A stretch of 35,354 bases of DNA from Rhodocyclales bacterium. Its GTDB lineage: Bacteria; Pseudomonadota; Gammaproteobacteria; Burkholderiales; Rhodocyclaceae. Positions 8,824 through 18,310 of the stretch are shown here, one piece after another. The position numbers were made by a program, and so were the translations under genes. The stretch's first letter is position 1, and each line of letters begins with the position of its first letter. The notes beneath the pieces were generated by a model. It saw nothing but the letters and a program-made list of their open reading frames with translations. It did not search any database and was not told where the DNA came from. The DNA lies in assembly GCA_016235745.1 (NCBI GenBank), contig JACRJA010000042.1, forward strand, positions 1-35,354, in the 5' to 3' direction.

Positions 8824-10737
8824 ATGGCTGAAACGAACGGCGCAGCCCGCCAGAAAATGGCGTTCCAGGCCGAGGTGCAGCAGCTGCTGCACCTGGTGGT
8901 GCATTCGCTCTATTCGAACAAGGAGATCTTCCTGCGCGAGCTCGTCTCGAACGCATCGGATGCCTGCGACAAGCTGCGCTTCGAGGCGGCGCAGCATCCC
9001 GAGCTCTTCGAGGGCGACGGCGAGCTCAAAATTTGCATCGACTACGACCGCGACGCGCGCACCGTGACGATACGCGACAACGGTATCGGCATGAGCCGCG
9101 AGGAGGCGGTGGCGCATCTGGGCACCATCGCCAAGTCGGGCACGCGCGAGTTCCTGCAAAGGCTCGGCGCCGAGGGGCAGGCCGACGCGCGGCTCATCGG
9201 GCAGTTCGGCGTCGGTTTCTACTCCGCCTTCATCGTGGCCGATCGCGTCACCGTGCGCTCGCGCCGCGCCGGGCTGCCGCCGAGCGCCGGGGTTCTGTGG
9301 GAATGCGCCATGACGGGGGATGCCGCCGGCGCTTTCGAGGTGGCCGAGATCGAACGTCCCGAGCGGGGCACCGAGGTGGTGCTGCACCTGCGCGAAGGCG
9401 AGGACGAGTTCCTCTCGGGGGTGCGGCTGCGCGAGCTCATCCGCCAGTATTCCGATCACATTCTCTGGCCCATCCTGATGCGCAAGGAGCGCTGGGACGA
9501 AAGCCGCGGCGAGCTCGTCAAGGAAGAGGAATGGGAGCAGGTCAATCGCGCCTCCGCCCTGTGGGCGCGCCCCAAACAGGAGATCTCGGAAGAGGAATAC
9601 GTCGAATTTTACAAACACGTGGCGCATGACTTCGAGGCGCCGCTCGCTTGGGTGCATGCCAAGGTGGAGGGACGGCACGAATACACGATGCTCCTCTACC
9701 TGCCGCAGCGCGCGCCGTTCGACCTCTTCGAACGCACGCCGCGCCATGGGCTCAAGCTTTACGTGCGGCGCGTTTTCGTGCTGGAAGACGCCGAGCGGCT
9801 GCTGCCGCGCTACCTGCGCTTCGTGCGCGGGGTGGTCGACGCAGCCGACCTGCCGCTCAACGTCTCGCGCGAGATGCTGCAGGATTCGCGCGAAATCGAG
9901 GCGATTCGCGCCGGTGTGACCAAGCGCGTGCTGGGGCTGCTCGAGCAGCTCGCCAAGAACGAGCCGGAAAAATACGCCCGTTTCTGGCGTGAATTCGGAC
10001 GCGTGCTCAAGGAAGGCATCATCGAGGATCCGGCCAACCGCGAGCGCATCGCCGCGCTCTTGCGCTTCGCGTCCACGCACAGCGACTCGCCCGAAGAGAC
10101 GGTCGCGCTCGACGACTATCTGGCACGCATGAAACCGGGTCAGGAGCGCATCTACTATCTCACGGCCGAATCCTTTGCCGCGGCGCGGCACAGCCCGCAC
10201 CTCGAGGCGTTCCGCAGCAAGGGGGTCGAGGTGCTGCTGCTCACCGACCGCATCGACGAATGGTGGGTGGCCTATCTGCCCGAGTACCAGGGGAAACCCC
10301 TGGCGTCGGTGGCCAAGGGCGAGATGGACGCGGCATTGCTCTCGGAAGATGAGAAAAAGGCGCGCGAGAAGGCCGACGAGCAGCTCAAGCCGCTGCTCGA
10401 GCGGCTGCAGGCGACCTTGGGCGAGCGCGTCAAGGCGGTGCGGGTCTCCTCGCGGCTCACCGAAGCGCCCGCTTGCCTGGTGGTCGAGGAGCACGAGCCG
10501 GGAATGCAGCTCGCGCGGCTGCTGCGCGAGCTCGGGCAGGAGGTGCCGGCGCACAAGCCCATCCTCGAGCTCAACCCGGCGCACCCGGTGATCGCGCGGC
10601 TACAGACGGCTTCCGATGACGCGTTTGCCGACTGGGCGCTGCTCCTCTATGAAGAAGCGCTGCTCGCCGAGGGTGGCAAGCTGGAGGACCCAGCGGCCTT
10701 CGTGCAGCGCATGAACCGGTTGCTGCTCACGGCGTGA
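8824..10737 (+). CDS. htpG: molecular chaperone HtpG (Hsp90)
   Basis: Bacterial Hsp90, a dimeric ATP-dependent cytosolic chaperone, 637 residues. The N-terminal GHKL ATPase domain shows catalytic Glu39 and metal-binding Asn43 in [20 protein letters not shown] at 85-90, TIAKSGT at 101-107 and the lid motif GQFGVGF at 126-132. The middle domain carries the conserved NVSREMLQ loop. A C-terminal dimerisation domain ends the protein. The frame is open further upstream, but the ATG at 8824 is chosen because a GGGGGG purine-rich ribosome site precedes it and MAETNG leads directly into the conserved FQAEVQQLL helix. Its 3' end faces fliN across a hairpin. Confidence 0.97.
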   Translation: MAETNGAARQKMAFQAEVQQLLHLVVHSLYSNKEIFLRELVSNASDACDKLRFEAAQHPELFEGDGELKICIDYDRDARTVTIRDNGIGMSREEAVAHLGTIAKSGTREFLQRLGAEGQADARLIGQFGVGFYSAFIVADRVTVRSRRAGLPPSAGVLWECAMTGDAAGAFEVAEIERPERGTEVVLHLREGEDEFLSGVRLRELIRQYSDHILWPILMRKERWDESRGELVKEEEWEQVNRASALWARPKQEISEEEYVEFYKHVAHDFEAPLAWVHAKVEGRHEYTMLLYLPQRAPFDLFERTPRHGLKLYVRRVFVLEDAERLLPRYLRFVRGVVDAADLPLNVSREMLQDSREIEAIRAGVTKRVLGLLEQLAKNEPEKYARFWREFGRVLKEGIIEDPANRERIAALLRFASTHSDSPEETVALDDYLARMKPGQERIYYLTAESFAAARHSPHLEAFRSKGVEVLLLTDRIDEWWVAYLPEYQGKPLASVAKGEMDAALLSEDEKKAREKADEQLKPLLERLQATLGERVKAVRVSSRLTEAPACLVVEEHEPGMQLARLLRELGQEVPAHKPILELNPAHPVIARLQTASDDAFADWALLLYEEALLAEGGKLEDPAAFVQRMNRLLLTA

Positions 10738-10746
10738 TGCCGCCAG

Positions 10747-10767
10747 GGCGAGGCGCCATGCCTCGCC
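10747..10767. terminator. bidirectional hairpin between htpG and fliN
   Basis: GGCGAGGC (10747-10754) and GCCTCGCC (10760-10767) form a perfect 8-bp stem with a 5-nt loop between two convergent stop codons. There is no T tract on either side, so termination is inferred from position and stem strength. Confidence 0.5.
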
Positions 10768-10770
10768 GCT

Positions 10771-11310
10771 TCACCCGTTCTGGCGCAGCTTGCGCATCCG
10801 TTCGGCCGGCGTGATGATGTCGGTGAGGCGGATGCCGAATTTTTCATTGACGACGACCACTTCGCCTTGGGCGATCAAGGTGCCATTGACGAGCACGTCC
10901 ATCGGTTCGCCGGCGAGCCCTTCGAGCTCGATCACCGAGCCGTGCGCCAGTTGCAGCACGTCGCGGATTGCGAGTTTCGTGCGTCCCAATTCCACGGTGA
11001 CGCGCACCGGGATGTCGAGGATCATCTTGAAGTCGTTGAGCTTGTCGGTCTCGCTACCGCCGGTGCCGAATTCGGGGAAGAGATCCTTGGCCGGCTTGGC
11101 TTGGTAGGGGTCGCTCGCCTGTTTGAGCTCCTGGGCGACGCGCGCCATCTCGGCGTCTTGCTGCGCCTGTTCGGCGAGCGCGGCCGCCCATTCGTCTTCA
11201 GGGTTGGCGGCGCCGCCTTCGCCGGCCGTGGCCTGTTGCTGCTGCATGGCCGCGGCCCAGTCTTCGGCGCTGACCTTGTCTTCTTCCTGCGGGGTTTCGT
11301 TCTCGGCCAT
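10771..11310 (-). CDS. fliN: flagellar motor switch protein FliN
   Basis: C-ring component that, with FliM and FliG, sets rotation direction and docks the export ATPase complex. It has 179 residues. The first 90 or so are acidic, alanine- and glutamine-rich and poorly conserved. The C-terminal SpoA domain (about 95-175) carries ILDIPVRVTVELGRTKLAI and VLVNGTLIAQGEVVVV, followed by IRLTDIITPAERMRKL. It is the last gene of the fliF-to-fliN series, 22 bp after fliM, and ends at the hairpin facing htpG. Confidence 0.96.
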   Translation of the reverse strand: MAENETPQEEDKVSAEDWAAAMQQQQATAGEGGAANPEDEWAAALAEQAQQDAEMARVAQELKQASDPYQAKPAKDLFPEFGTGGSETDKLNDFKMILDIPVRVTVELGRTKLAIRDVLQLAHGSVIELEGLAGEPMDVLVNGTLIAQGEVVVVNEKFGIRLTDIITPAERMRKLRQNG

Positions 11311-11332
11311 GGGGAAAATCCTCGCACGGGGA

Positions 11333-12379
11333 TCATGAGGGGGTAGAGGAAGCCGTTCCCGTCAGGGTAGGTGGCCGGGAGGAGACTTCTTCCTCTTCCG
11401 GTTCTTCTTCGGCAACGAAATGGTCGACCTCGAGGGCGTAATGCCCGTTGCGGGTGCCGTAGCGGCCACGCAGCACCGGGATGTTCTCGCAGAAGAGGGC
11501 GGTGAGCTCGGGCATGTCGAGGGGAATGACGTCGTCCACGCGCAGCTCGACGAGATCGCCCAGGGTCATGTCGGCATAGCCCAGCTCGGCGCGCAGTTCG
11601 ACTTCCGCTTCCATCAGGCGCCGGCCGAGGTTACGCGTCCAGCGCGTGTCCTGCGTCATCTGGTCGCTCTGCATGGTCGAGTAGAGCAGGTCGCGCACGG
11701 GTTCGAGCATGGAATAGGGCCAGCAGATGAGCAGGTTGGCTTGGCCGATGCCGAAATCCAGAGCGAACTGGGAAGTGACGACGATCTCGGAGGGGGTGGC
11801 GATGTTGGCGAATTGGGGGTTCATCTCCGAGCGCACGTAGTTGAGTTCGATCTTATAGACCGGCGCCCAGGATTTCTGGTATTCCTCGAAGACCACGTTG
11901 AGCAACCCCAGGATGATGCGCTGCTCGGTGGGGCTGAAGTCGCGCCCTTCGATGCGGGTGCGAAAGCGCCCGTCGCCGCCGAAGAGGAGGTCGACCACGA
12001 GGAAGATGAGGTTGGGCTCCATCACGATCAACCCCGTACCGCGGAAGGGCTTCATCTGCACGAGATTGAGGTTGGAGGGGATGACCAGGTTGCGCAGGAA
12101 TTCGGCGTATTTCTGCACGTGCAGGGCGCCCACGGCGACTTCGACGTTACGCCGGATGTGGTTGAAGAGCCCAATGCGCAGGTTGCGGGCGAAGCGCTCG
12201 TTGATGAGCTCGAGCGTGGGCATGCGCCCGCGCACGATGCGCTCCTGCGTGGCGAGGTTGTACGGCCGGATGCCGCCTTCTTCCTGCGGAGAAGTCTCCG
12301 GTTCCTCGTTCTCTCCGGTGACATCCCTCAGAAGTTCATCGACTTCTTTCTGAGAGAGGAATTCGCCTGTGCCGGCCAT
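11333..12379 (-). CDS. fliM: flagellar motor switch protein FliM
   Basis: C-ring protein that receives phosphorylated CheY and passes the signal to FliG. It has 348 residues. The CheY-P-binding peptide LSQKEVDELL is at 8-17. The middle CheC-like domain contains the FliG-contact loop GGDG (134-137). The C-terminal SpoA domain includes VELRVDDVIPLDMPE. The last 25 residues are a low-complexity acidic and Ser/Thr tail. It lies between fliL (18-bp gap) and fliN (22-bp gap). Confidence 0.97.
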   Translation of the reverse strand: MAGTGEFLSQKEVDELLRDVTGENEEPETSPQEEGGIRPYNLATQERIVRGRMPTLELINERFARNLRIGLFNHIRRNVEVAVGALHVQKYAEFLRNLVIPSNLNLVQMKPFRGTGLIVMEPNLIFLVVDLLFGGDGRFRTRIEGRDFSPTEQRIILGLLNVVFEEYQKSWAPVYKIELNYVRSEMNPQFANIATPSEIVVTSQFALDFGIGQANLLICWPYSMLEPVRDLLYSTMQSDQMTQDTRWTRNLGRRLMEAEVELRAELGYADMTLGDLVELRVDDVIPLDMPELTALFCENIPVLRGRYGTRNGHYALEVDHFVAEEEPEEEEVSSRPPTLTGTASSTPS

Positions 12380-12397
12380 GGTACGCGTCCGCTGCGG

Positions 12398-12979
12398 CTA
12401 TTGGATGATGAAGGAACGGAAGAGCACGGCTTGTACCGGGCCGGTCGGCTGCTGACCGGTGGCAGGAGGATAGCCGAGCACGCGGTTGATTTCGTCGGTG
12501 AGCTCGCGCGCGAGCTGCTCGCGCCCTTGCGGGGTGACGAGCTCGGAGGGTAGTTTGCTCGACAGCAACAGGTTGATGCGGTGCTGCACCTCGGGCAGGT
12601 ACTGCTTGAGGATGGGGTCGAACTTCGCATCGGCCAGCCGCAGGACGATGATGGTCTGCAGGTAGCGTTCGCCTTCACCCGGAGCGAGGTTGACGACGAA
12701 GGGGTCGAGGGTGACGAAGACGGGCGGGGCGCCAGGCGTGACGACGACGGGAGGATGGCTGGCAGGTTGGGCGGTGGCGCCACCATGGGCTGCGACGGTA
12801 TCGTCACCTGACGCGGCCGCACGCTGTTTGATGAGCAGCAGCGTAAGCGTGCCTGCCGCTGCCAATGAGAGACCGAGAAGAACGATGAGCAGAAGGATGA
12901 GCAGCTTGACCTTCTTGCTCATGGCCGGGACGGGTTCGGCAGAGACTTCGGTGTCGGGTTTTTCTTCCGGTTTGGCCAT
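12398..12979 (-). CDS. fliL: flagellar basal body-associated protein FliL
   Basis: Single-pass inner-membrane protein that surrounds or supports the stator in other bacteria. It has 193 residues. After a short charged N terminus comes one hydrophobic segment, about residues 26-50 (LLILLLIVLLGLSLAAAG). A proline- and alanine-rich linker follows, then a periplasmic domain from about 88 (VFVTLDPFVVNLAPGEGERYLQ) that matches the FliL family core. It begins 95 bp after the fliK stop in a gap with no obvious hairpin, and precedes fliM. Confidence 0.93.
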   Translation of the reverse strand: MAKPEEKPDTEVSAEPVPAMSKKVKLLILLLIVLLGLSLAAAGTLTLLLIKQRAAASGDDTVAAHGGATAQPASHPPVVVTPGAPPVFVTLDPFVVNLAPGEGERYLQTIIVLRLADAKFDPILKQYLPEVQHRINLLLSSKLPSELVTPQGREQLARELTDEINRVLGYPPATGQQPTGPVQAVLFRSFIIQ

Positions 12980-13074
12980 GGGTTTTCTCGCTTGCCCTCG
13001 TCAAGAGACAGGATAGCGGAACATTATCCCCCACCGAAGGCGGAAAAGCGCCCCTTCTCCGGCGCAATTCCCGT

Positions 13075-14559
13075 TCAGGCGTAGTGATCGATCAGGCTGG
13101 AGCCGGCGCGCGTGATCTTCAGGGAAAGGGAGTCGGGCGCTGTGCTCACGCGTGACGTCGTGCCGGGCACGCTGCGGCCAGAAGCAGGGTCTTTCTGAGA
13201 TTGCGGATTCGAATCGCTTCCTCCGGTGCTCACGCTCGTCTGACCCAGCGACAGACCGGATTGGGCGAGCTGTTCGCGCAGCTGCGGCAGGGCGCGTTCG
13301 AGGGCGTCGCGTGCGGCCTGGCTGGCGGCGACGAAATGGGCGGTGAGCTGGTCGTTGTTGAGCTGCAAGCTGACTTCGAGCTTACCCAGCGAGGGCGGGG
13401 TGAGCTGCAATTCGGCCTTGGTCTCGCCGCGACCTGCCACCCAGACGAGGCGTTGGGTCGTCTCGCTGGCCCAGCGTTCCGCGTCCGCCGGCGGGGTGTG
13501 GACGGTGAGGATGCTCGGCGCGGGAGAATCGGTGCGGCTCGAAAAAGGCTGGGAGTGAGTGAATCCGTCGTTGCGTACGGTCGGGGAGGGGGATTGCATC
13601 GAATCGGCATGTTCCCCTCGGACAGAGGATGACGTTTCGCTGGTCAACGTTTTTTCAGGTTTGAGGGCATCGGCTGGAGATTTTTCGCTGGGTGCGGAGG
13701 AGGCGGCCGCATCGAGAAACGGGGATGGGTCGTGTTTTCCGTTAGGAGAGCTTTTTAGGGTCGCACCGGCCTCGGCGTGGGATTCGGTTGGCGCAGGTTC
13801 ACCGCTTTGAGTCGCCTCCGGGGGAGGAGCGGGTTCCTTTGCAGGGTTGGACAGTTTCTCGAGCGCCGCGCGCAGCATCGCCAGAGGCGAGCCCGGCCCG
13901 GCAGCGGGATCACTGCTCGCCGGTGCGGCCGCAGCGTCGTCGTTCGACGGCGTCGAGGAGAGGGAAGGCGTGCCTGGTTGCGCCAGACCTGCATCGGGGG
14001 CGGCACCCGAGGAAGGAGGGAATGCGGTGTCCTCCGTGACCGGGGAAACGGTGGGGGTTTGTGCTGCAGGGCGGGCCTTTTCGTTACCGTCCGCAGGGGG
14101 AAGCGCCGCCGAAGGCTCTGCGTTTGCTGCCGCCGGCAGAGCAGCGGCTGCGGCAAGGGCTGCCGCTACGTCGGCAGGAGGGGCAACTTCTGCCGCCGTC
14201 CCGCTTTCTTCTGCCGGTTTTGCTTTCTTGGGAGCGGTTTCGTCTGCGGCGGCAGAAGAGGGGGCTTCTTCCTGCGCCGTCTCGGCCTTCGCGGGGGGCG
14301 CGGTGGCAGCATCGTCGTTGGGGGACGACTGCGGAGCGTTCGTCGTCGCGCGTACCTCGGACGGCGCGGCGCGCGCCGTGTCAGCGGGGGTCGGCGTTGC
14401 CGCCGAGGATGAAGTTTCTTGCGCCTCATTGACGCGCCGATCGAGGATCCGGGCGAAGGTATCGAAGGAGCCGGCGGAGGATGAGCTCGGCGTGCTGCCC
14501 GGGGAGTTCATGCCTGAAACCGGGTCGATGCGGGCAGAGGCGACGGTTTGAAGGTTCAT
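13075..14559 (-). CDS. fliK: flagellar hook-length control protein FliK
   Basis: Secreted molecular ruler that stops hook growth and triggers the FlhB specificity switch. It has 494 residues. Residues 1-370 are low-complexity, rich in Ala, Pro, Ser and Glu, as expected for the unstructured ruler part. The conserved C-terminal Flg_hook domain lies at about 375-445, with LTPPSLGKLEVSLQLNND and the helix ALPQLREQLAQSGLSL. Start region: MNLQTVASARI. It is preceded by a sigma-54 promoter and so heads a fliK-L-M-N unit. A second FliK-like protein is encoded at 24144-25544. Confidence 0.92.
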   Translation of the reverse strand: MNLQTVASARIDPVSGMNSPGSTPSSSSAGSFDTFARILDRRVNEAQETSSSAATPTPADTARAAPSEVRATTNAPQSSPNDDAATAPPAKAETAQEEAPSSAAADETAPKKAKPAEESGTAAEVAPPADVAAALAAAAALPAAANAEPSAALPPADGNEKARPAAQTPTVSPVTEDTAFPPSSGAAPDAGLAQPGTPSLSSTPSNDDAAAAPASSDPAAGPGSPLAMLRAALEKLSNPAKEPAPPPEATQSGEPAPTESHAEAGATLKSSPNGKHDPSPFLDAAASSAPSEKSPADALKPEKTLTSETSSSVRGEHADSMQSPSPTVRNDGFTHSQPFSSRTDSPAPSILTVHTPPADAERWASETTQRLVWVAGRGETKAELQLTPPSLGKLEVSLQLNNDQLTAHFVAASQAARDALERALPQLREQLAQSGLSLGQTSVSTGGSDSNPQSQKDPASGRSVPGTTSRVSTAPDSLSLKITRAGSSLIDHYA

Positions 14560-14593
14560 GGCAGCCTCGCAAGGGAAGAGTCATCAGGGAAAT

Positions 14594-14609
14594 AGCAATA
14601 AAGATGCCA
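14594..14609 (-). promoter_or_regulatory. sigma-54 promoter upstream of fliK
   Basis: On the minus strand, TGGCAT - 5 nt - TTGCT gives the invariant GG and GC dinucleotides exactly 10 nt apart, a near-consensus -24/-12 element. The predicted start is about 24 nt before the fliK ATG. It lies in the only sizeable gap inside the fliF-to-fliN series. The sigma-54 activator FleR is encoded at 21258-22649, so control by FleR is a reasonable inference. Confidence 0.72.
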
Positions 14610-14619
14610 AATTTTCCAC

Positions 14620-15081
14620 TCAGCGCTCGCCCGTTTCTTCTTCGCGGGCGCGGCGAAGATATTTCTGGGCGGCGTGTTCGTCGAGCATCTTCTGCGCCAG
14701 GCGCTGGGCCTGGGCGAACGCCTCGGCGTCAGCGCGTGCTTCCAGCACCTCGAAGGCGCGCCGCCGGGTGCGCACGGCCTGCCAGTCGCGGCGGGATTCT
14801 TCCAGCCGTTGCGCCAGGCGGGCGAGCTCCTCGCGCTGCAGGATCAGGGCGTCGTCGAGGCGGGCGAGGAAGCCGCGATGGTTGAGGATCAGTTCGGGAG
14901 CGGCTGCTTCGTGCAGGGCCTGGCGCAGCCTTGCTTCGTACTCGTCGCGGAACCGTTCGAGCAAGGCCAGCTTGTCCTGCGCGTCGCGATGGCGGCGGCT
15001 GCAGGCGCCCATGCGTTCGGCCGCCTCGTCCTCCTCGCGCTGGACCAGCTCTTTCAACAGGCGGAAGCGGTTCTCGGCCAT
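14620..15081 (-). CDS. fliJ: flagellar export protein FliJ
   Basis: Cytosolic coiled-coil stalk of the flagellar type III export ATPase complex, working with FliI and FliH. The ATG at 15081 gives 153 residues, beginning MAENRFRLLKELVQREEDEAAERM, which has the usual FliJ start. The protein is almost entirely charged helix with heptad-like spacing and ends in a basic and acidic tail (YLRRAREEETGER). The frame is open upstream but would overlap fliI deeply, so the internal start is preferred. The start is 11 bp after the fliI stop; the ribosome site is weak, which suggests translational coupling. Confidence 0.9.
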   Translation of the reverse strand: MAENRFRLLKELVQREEDEAAERMGACSRRHRDAQDKLALLERFRDEYEARLRQALHEAAAPELILNHRGFLARLDDALILQREELARLAQRLEESRRDWQAVRTRRRAFEVLEARADAEAFAQAQRLAQKMLDEHAAQKYLRRAREEETGER

Positions 15082-15092
15082 GATCGCAAGGC

Positions 15093-16493
15093 TCAGGAGA
15101 GCGCGCGGCGCAAGGCTTCGAGCGCCTCGGCAAAGGGTACCCGCTCGTTCATGCCCTGCTGCAAGAAGGCGGCCAGGGCCGGTTGGCGCTTTACCGCTTC
15201 GTCGAGCTCCGAGTCGGCGCCGGGCTGGTAGGCGCCTACGGCGATGAGATCGCGCGCGCGCTGGTAGCGCGACCACAGGCGCTTGAAGCGGCGCGCGAGC
15301 CCGAGGTGCTCTTCGCTCACCACCTGCGGCATCACGCGCGAGATCGACTGTTCGATGTCGATAGCCGGGTAGTGGCCGCTGTCGGCGAGCGCGCGCGCGA
15401 GCACGAAGTGACCGTCGAGGATGGCGCGGGCGGCGTCGGCGATCGGGTCCTGCTGATCGTCGCCTTCGGTGAGCACGGTATAGAAGGCGGTGATCGATCC
15501 CTGATCGTCGGCGCCGTTGCCGGTGCGCTCGACGAGCGCGGGAAGGCGCGCGAACACCGAGGGCGGATAACCCTTGGTCACCGGCGGCTCGCCCACGGCG
15601 AGCGCGATCTCGCGCTGCGCCATGGCGTAGCGGGTGAGGGAGTCCATGATGAGAAGCACGTGGCGCCCCTCGTCGCGGAACTGCTCGGCGATGGCCGTGG
15701 CATAGGCCGCGCCTTGTAGCCGCAGCAGGGGGCTTACGTCGGCCGGCGCGGCCACCACGACGGCCCGTTCCAAGCCCGCAGCGCCGAGGTTATGTTCGAT
15801 GAATTCCTTCACTTCCCGGCCGCGCTCGCCGATGAGCCCCACGACGATCACCTCGGCCACGGTGAAGCGCGCCATCATGCCGATGAGCACCGACTTGCCC
15901 ACCCCCGAACCGGCGAAGAGCCCCAGCCGCTGACCGCGGCCGACGGTGAGCAGCCCGTTGATGGCGCGGATGCCCACGTCGAGCGGCGTGTCGATGGGGG
16001 TACGGGCGAGCGGATTGATCGGCGGGGCGAAGAGCGGACGCAGCGTGGCGCCGACGAGCGGCCCTTTGCCATCGAGCGGACGGCCCGCCGCATCGACCAC
16101 GCGCCCCAGCAGCGCTGCGCCCGCCGGGAGGTGTTTGGCGCGATCGGGCGAAGGCGCTTCGGGGAGCTCGTCGGCGTGTAGCGGGATGGGCGGCGGTTCG
16201 GGCGGCAGGACCCTCGCCCCGGGCGCGAGGCCGTAGACCTCTTCCGTGGGCATGAGGAAGAGTTTGTCCCCCTGAAAACCCACCACTTCTGCTTCCACGC
16301 TGCCGCCGGTGGGGGTCTCGATGCGGCAGCTTGCGCCCAGCGGCAGCTTGAGGCCCATGGCCTCCATCACCAGGCCGTTGATGCGCACGAGCCGCCCGGC
16401 CGAAGTGAGCACCGGCGTGCGGCGCAGCGCCTCGCGCCAGAGGCGCAGGCGACGTTGCAAAGGGTCGAGGACGAGGTCCTCGGTTGCGCTCAT
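15093..16493 (-). CDS. fliI: flagellum-specific ATPase FliI
   Basis: ATPase of the flagellar type III export system, related to the F1 beta subunit, 466 residues. Walker A is GSGVGKS (195-201). Walker B is [13 protein letters not shown] with Asp284. [13 protein letters not shown] (219-231) and the [19 protein letters not shown] segment are FliI/SctN signatures. The frame is open far upstream, but the ATG at 16493 (MSATEDL) overlaps the fliH stop by 4 bp (ATGA), a clear coupled start. The C-terminal helical domain ends in [10 protein letters not shown]. Confidence 0.97.
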   Translation of the reverse strand: MSATEDLVLDPLQRRLRLWREALRRTPVLTSAGRLVRINGLVMEAMGLKLPLGASCRIETPTGGSVEAEVVGFQGDKLFLMPTEEVYGLAPGARVLPPEPPPIPLHADELPEAPSPDRAKHLPAGAALLGRVVDAAGRPLDGKGPLVGATLRPLFAPPINPLARTPIDTPLDVGIRAINGLLTVGRGQRLGLFAGSGVGKSVLIGMMARFTVAEVIVVGLIGERGREVKEFIEHNLGAAGLERAVVVAAPADVSPLLRLQGAAYATAIAEQFRDEGRHVLLIMDSLTRYAMAQREIALAVGEPPVTKGYPPSVFARLPALVERTGNGADDQGSITAFYTVLTEGDDQQDPIADAARAILDGHFVLARALADSGHYPAIDIEQSISRVMPQVVSEEHLGLARRFKRLWSRYQRARDLIAVGAYQPGADSELDEAVKRQPALAAFLQQGMNERVPFAEALEALRRALS

Positions 16494-17293
16494 GGGGCAC
16501 TTTCCCGAGCGCCGTCCGAGGTGTCGGAGCCATCTTCCCAGGTCGCGCCTTCGGGCCAGAGGCTGGCGACGAGGCGGCGCCAGCGGGTGGGCACGGTGGC
16601 GTCGAGCACGCGGGAATCCGATTCGATGAGGCAGCCGCCGCGGGCGATGGCGGCATCGGCGACGAGCCAGTGCCCGCCCCGGGCGAGTTCCGCTTCGAGC
16701 GCTTCGCGGATCAAAGGAAGATCCTCGGGGTGGAGGCGAATCGTGACATGCATCGCGCCCTCTTCCTCGAGCAGACGGCGCACGAGGACGACGATGCGCT
16801 CGGGGGCGATGCGCAGTTCGTCCTGCAGCACGCGCCGCGCGATCTCTACGGCCAGTGCGGCGAGCTCTTCGGCGAGCGCCTCTCGCGTGTGCTCCGCCAG
16901 ATGCTCCAGCCCTTCGATCAGGGAATTGGCCAGCGCCAGGCGCTGCTGCCATTGCGCTTCGTACTGCGCCCGGGCCCGGGCTTCCCCTTGGGCTTTCCCT
17001 TCGGCCTCGCCCTTGGCATAGCCCTCTTGCTGGCCCTGGCGCCGGCCTTCTTCCCGTCCTTGCGCCAGACCTTCGGCGCGGCCGGCGGCAAAGCCTTCCT
17101 CGTGGCCGGCGGCAAACCCTTCGCGGCGGCTCTGTTCATAGAGGGCTTCGAGGTCCTCGACCGTGGGCAGCTGCACGCCGGGATGCGCTACTTCTGCGGC
17201 CGTCGACGGGTTGCGACGGTTCTCGCCCTCGTCGAAGGAAGGCGGCTGCCAGGGACGGTAGAGGCCGGTGGCCTGGTGGCGGTCGATCGGCAT
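16490..17293 (-). CDS. fliH: flagellar assembly protein FliH
   Basis: Regulator and peripheral stalk of the export ATPase that binds FliI and the C-ring. It has 267 residues. A striking run of GxxxG-type repeats covers about 59-105 ([18 protein letters not shown] and similar units), which is the hallmark of FliH family helices. The C-terminal domain contains [14 protein letters not shown] and the [13 protein letters not shown] motif shared with V/F-ATPase E and delta-type stalk subunits. The stop overlaps fliI by 4 bp; fliG ends 17 bp upstream. Confidence 0.94.
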   Translation of the reverse strand: MPIDRHQATGLYRPWQPPSFDEGENRRNPSTAAEVAHPGVQLPTVEDLEALYEQSRREGFAAGHEEGFAAGRAEGLAQGREEGRRQGQQEGYAKGEAEGKAQGEARARAQYEAQWQQRLALANSLIEGLEHLAEHTREALAEELAALAVEIARRVLQDELRIAPERIVVLVRRLLEEEGAMHVTIRLHPEDLPLIREALEAELARGGHWLVADAAIARGGCLIESDSRVLDATVPTRWRRLVASLWPEGATWEDGSDTSDGARESAP

Positions 17294-17310
17294 TCAGCGC
17301 GCACTCCGGA

Positions 17311-18309
17311 TCACACGAACCCCTCTTCGCCGCCTTTGCCAGGCAGGACGACCTGCCCTTCCTCGGCCAGACGGCGCACGATCTTGAGGATTTCCTTCTG
17401 CGCCGCTTCGACTTCGGAGACGCGCACCGGACCTTTGGCTTCCAGATCCTCACGCAGCATCTCGGCGGCGCGCTGCGACATGTTCTTGAAGATTTTCTCG
17501 CGCAGCTGCTGTGAAGCTCCTTTGAGCGCGATGACGAGCTGGTCGTTCTGCACTTCGCGCAGCACCGTCTGCAGGCTGCGATCGTCCATGTCGATGAGGT
17601 TCTCGAAGACGAACATCTCGTCGAGGATCTTCTGCGCCAGCTCGGGGTCGTATTCGCGCACCGCTTCGATGACTTCGTTCTCGAGCTGCGCGCCGGTGAA
17701 GTTGAGGATCTCGGCCACGTGCCGCACTCCGCCCATCGCCTTGCTCTTGGTGGTGGAGGCGGCATTGGCCAGCAGATTGCCTAGCGCCTCGTTGAGCTCC
17801 TTGAGCGCCAGCGGCTGCACGCCTTCGAGGGTAGCGATGCGTAAAATCACCTCGTTGCGCAGCCGCTCCGGGAAGTGCCTGAGGATCTCCGCCGCTTGGT
17901 CGAATTCCAGGTGCACCAGGATGGTGGCGATGATCTGCGGGTGCTCGTTCTTGATGAGATCGGCCGCGGTGGCCGGATCGAGCCATTTCAGGCTTTCGAT
18001 GGCGGCGGTGTCCGAGCCCTGCATGATGCGGGCGATGATGTGGCTCGCCTTGTCGTCGCCCAGCGCCTGGGTGAGCATCTCGCGGATTTTTTCCGGATCG
18101 GGTTCGATCGGGGCGCCGCGCTGCACGTATTGGATGGCCTCGTCGAGCACCGGTTCCACGGCCTCGCGCGGTTTGGCCGGCAGCGAGGCCATGACGGTGC
18201 CCAGTTTCTGCACCTCTTTGGGGCCGAGGTTCTTGAGCACCTCGGCGGCCTCGGCCGGACCCAGGGTGAGCAGCAGCAAGGCGGCGCGTTGGACGGCATC
18301 TTCACTCAT
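17311..18309 (-). CDS. fliG: flagellar motor switch protein FliG
   Basis: Torque-generating rotor protein that sits between the MS ring and the C-ring, 332 residues. The N domain binds FliF. The middle domain carries the EHPQ motif (122-125), which contacts FliM. The C domain keeps the charged residues that face the stator: Lys263, Arg280, Asp288 and Arg296 are at positions matching the E. coli torque residues. Only 1 bp separates its start from the fliF stop, so translation is coupled. Confidence 0.97.
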   Translation of the reverse strand: MSEDAVQRAALLLLTLGPAEAAEVLKNLGPKEVQKLGTVMASLPAKPREAVEPVLDEAIQYVQRGAPIEPDPEKIREMLTQALGDDKASHIIARIMQGSDTAAIESLKWLDPATAADLIKNEHPQIIATILVHLEFDQAAEILRHFPERLRNEVILRIATLEGVQPLALKELNEALGNLLANAASTTKSKAMGGVRHVAEILNFTGAQLENEVIEAVREYDPELAQKILDEMFVFENLIDMDDRSLQTVLREVQNDQLVIALKGASQQLREKIFKNMSQRAAEMLREDLEAKGPVRVSEVEAAQKEILKIVRRLAEEGQVVLPGKGGEEGFV

Positions 18310-18310
18310 C

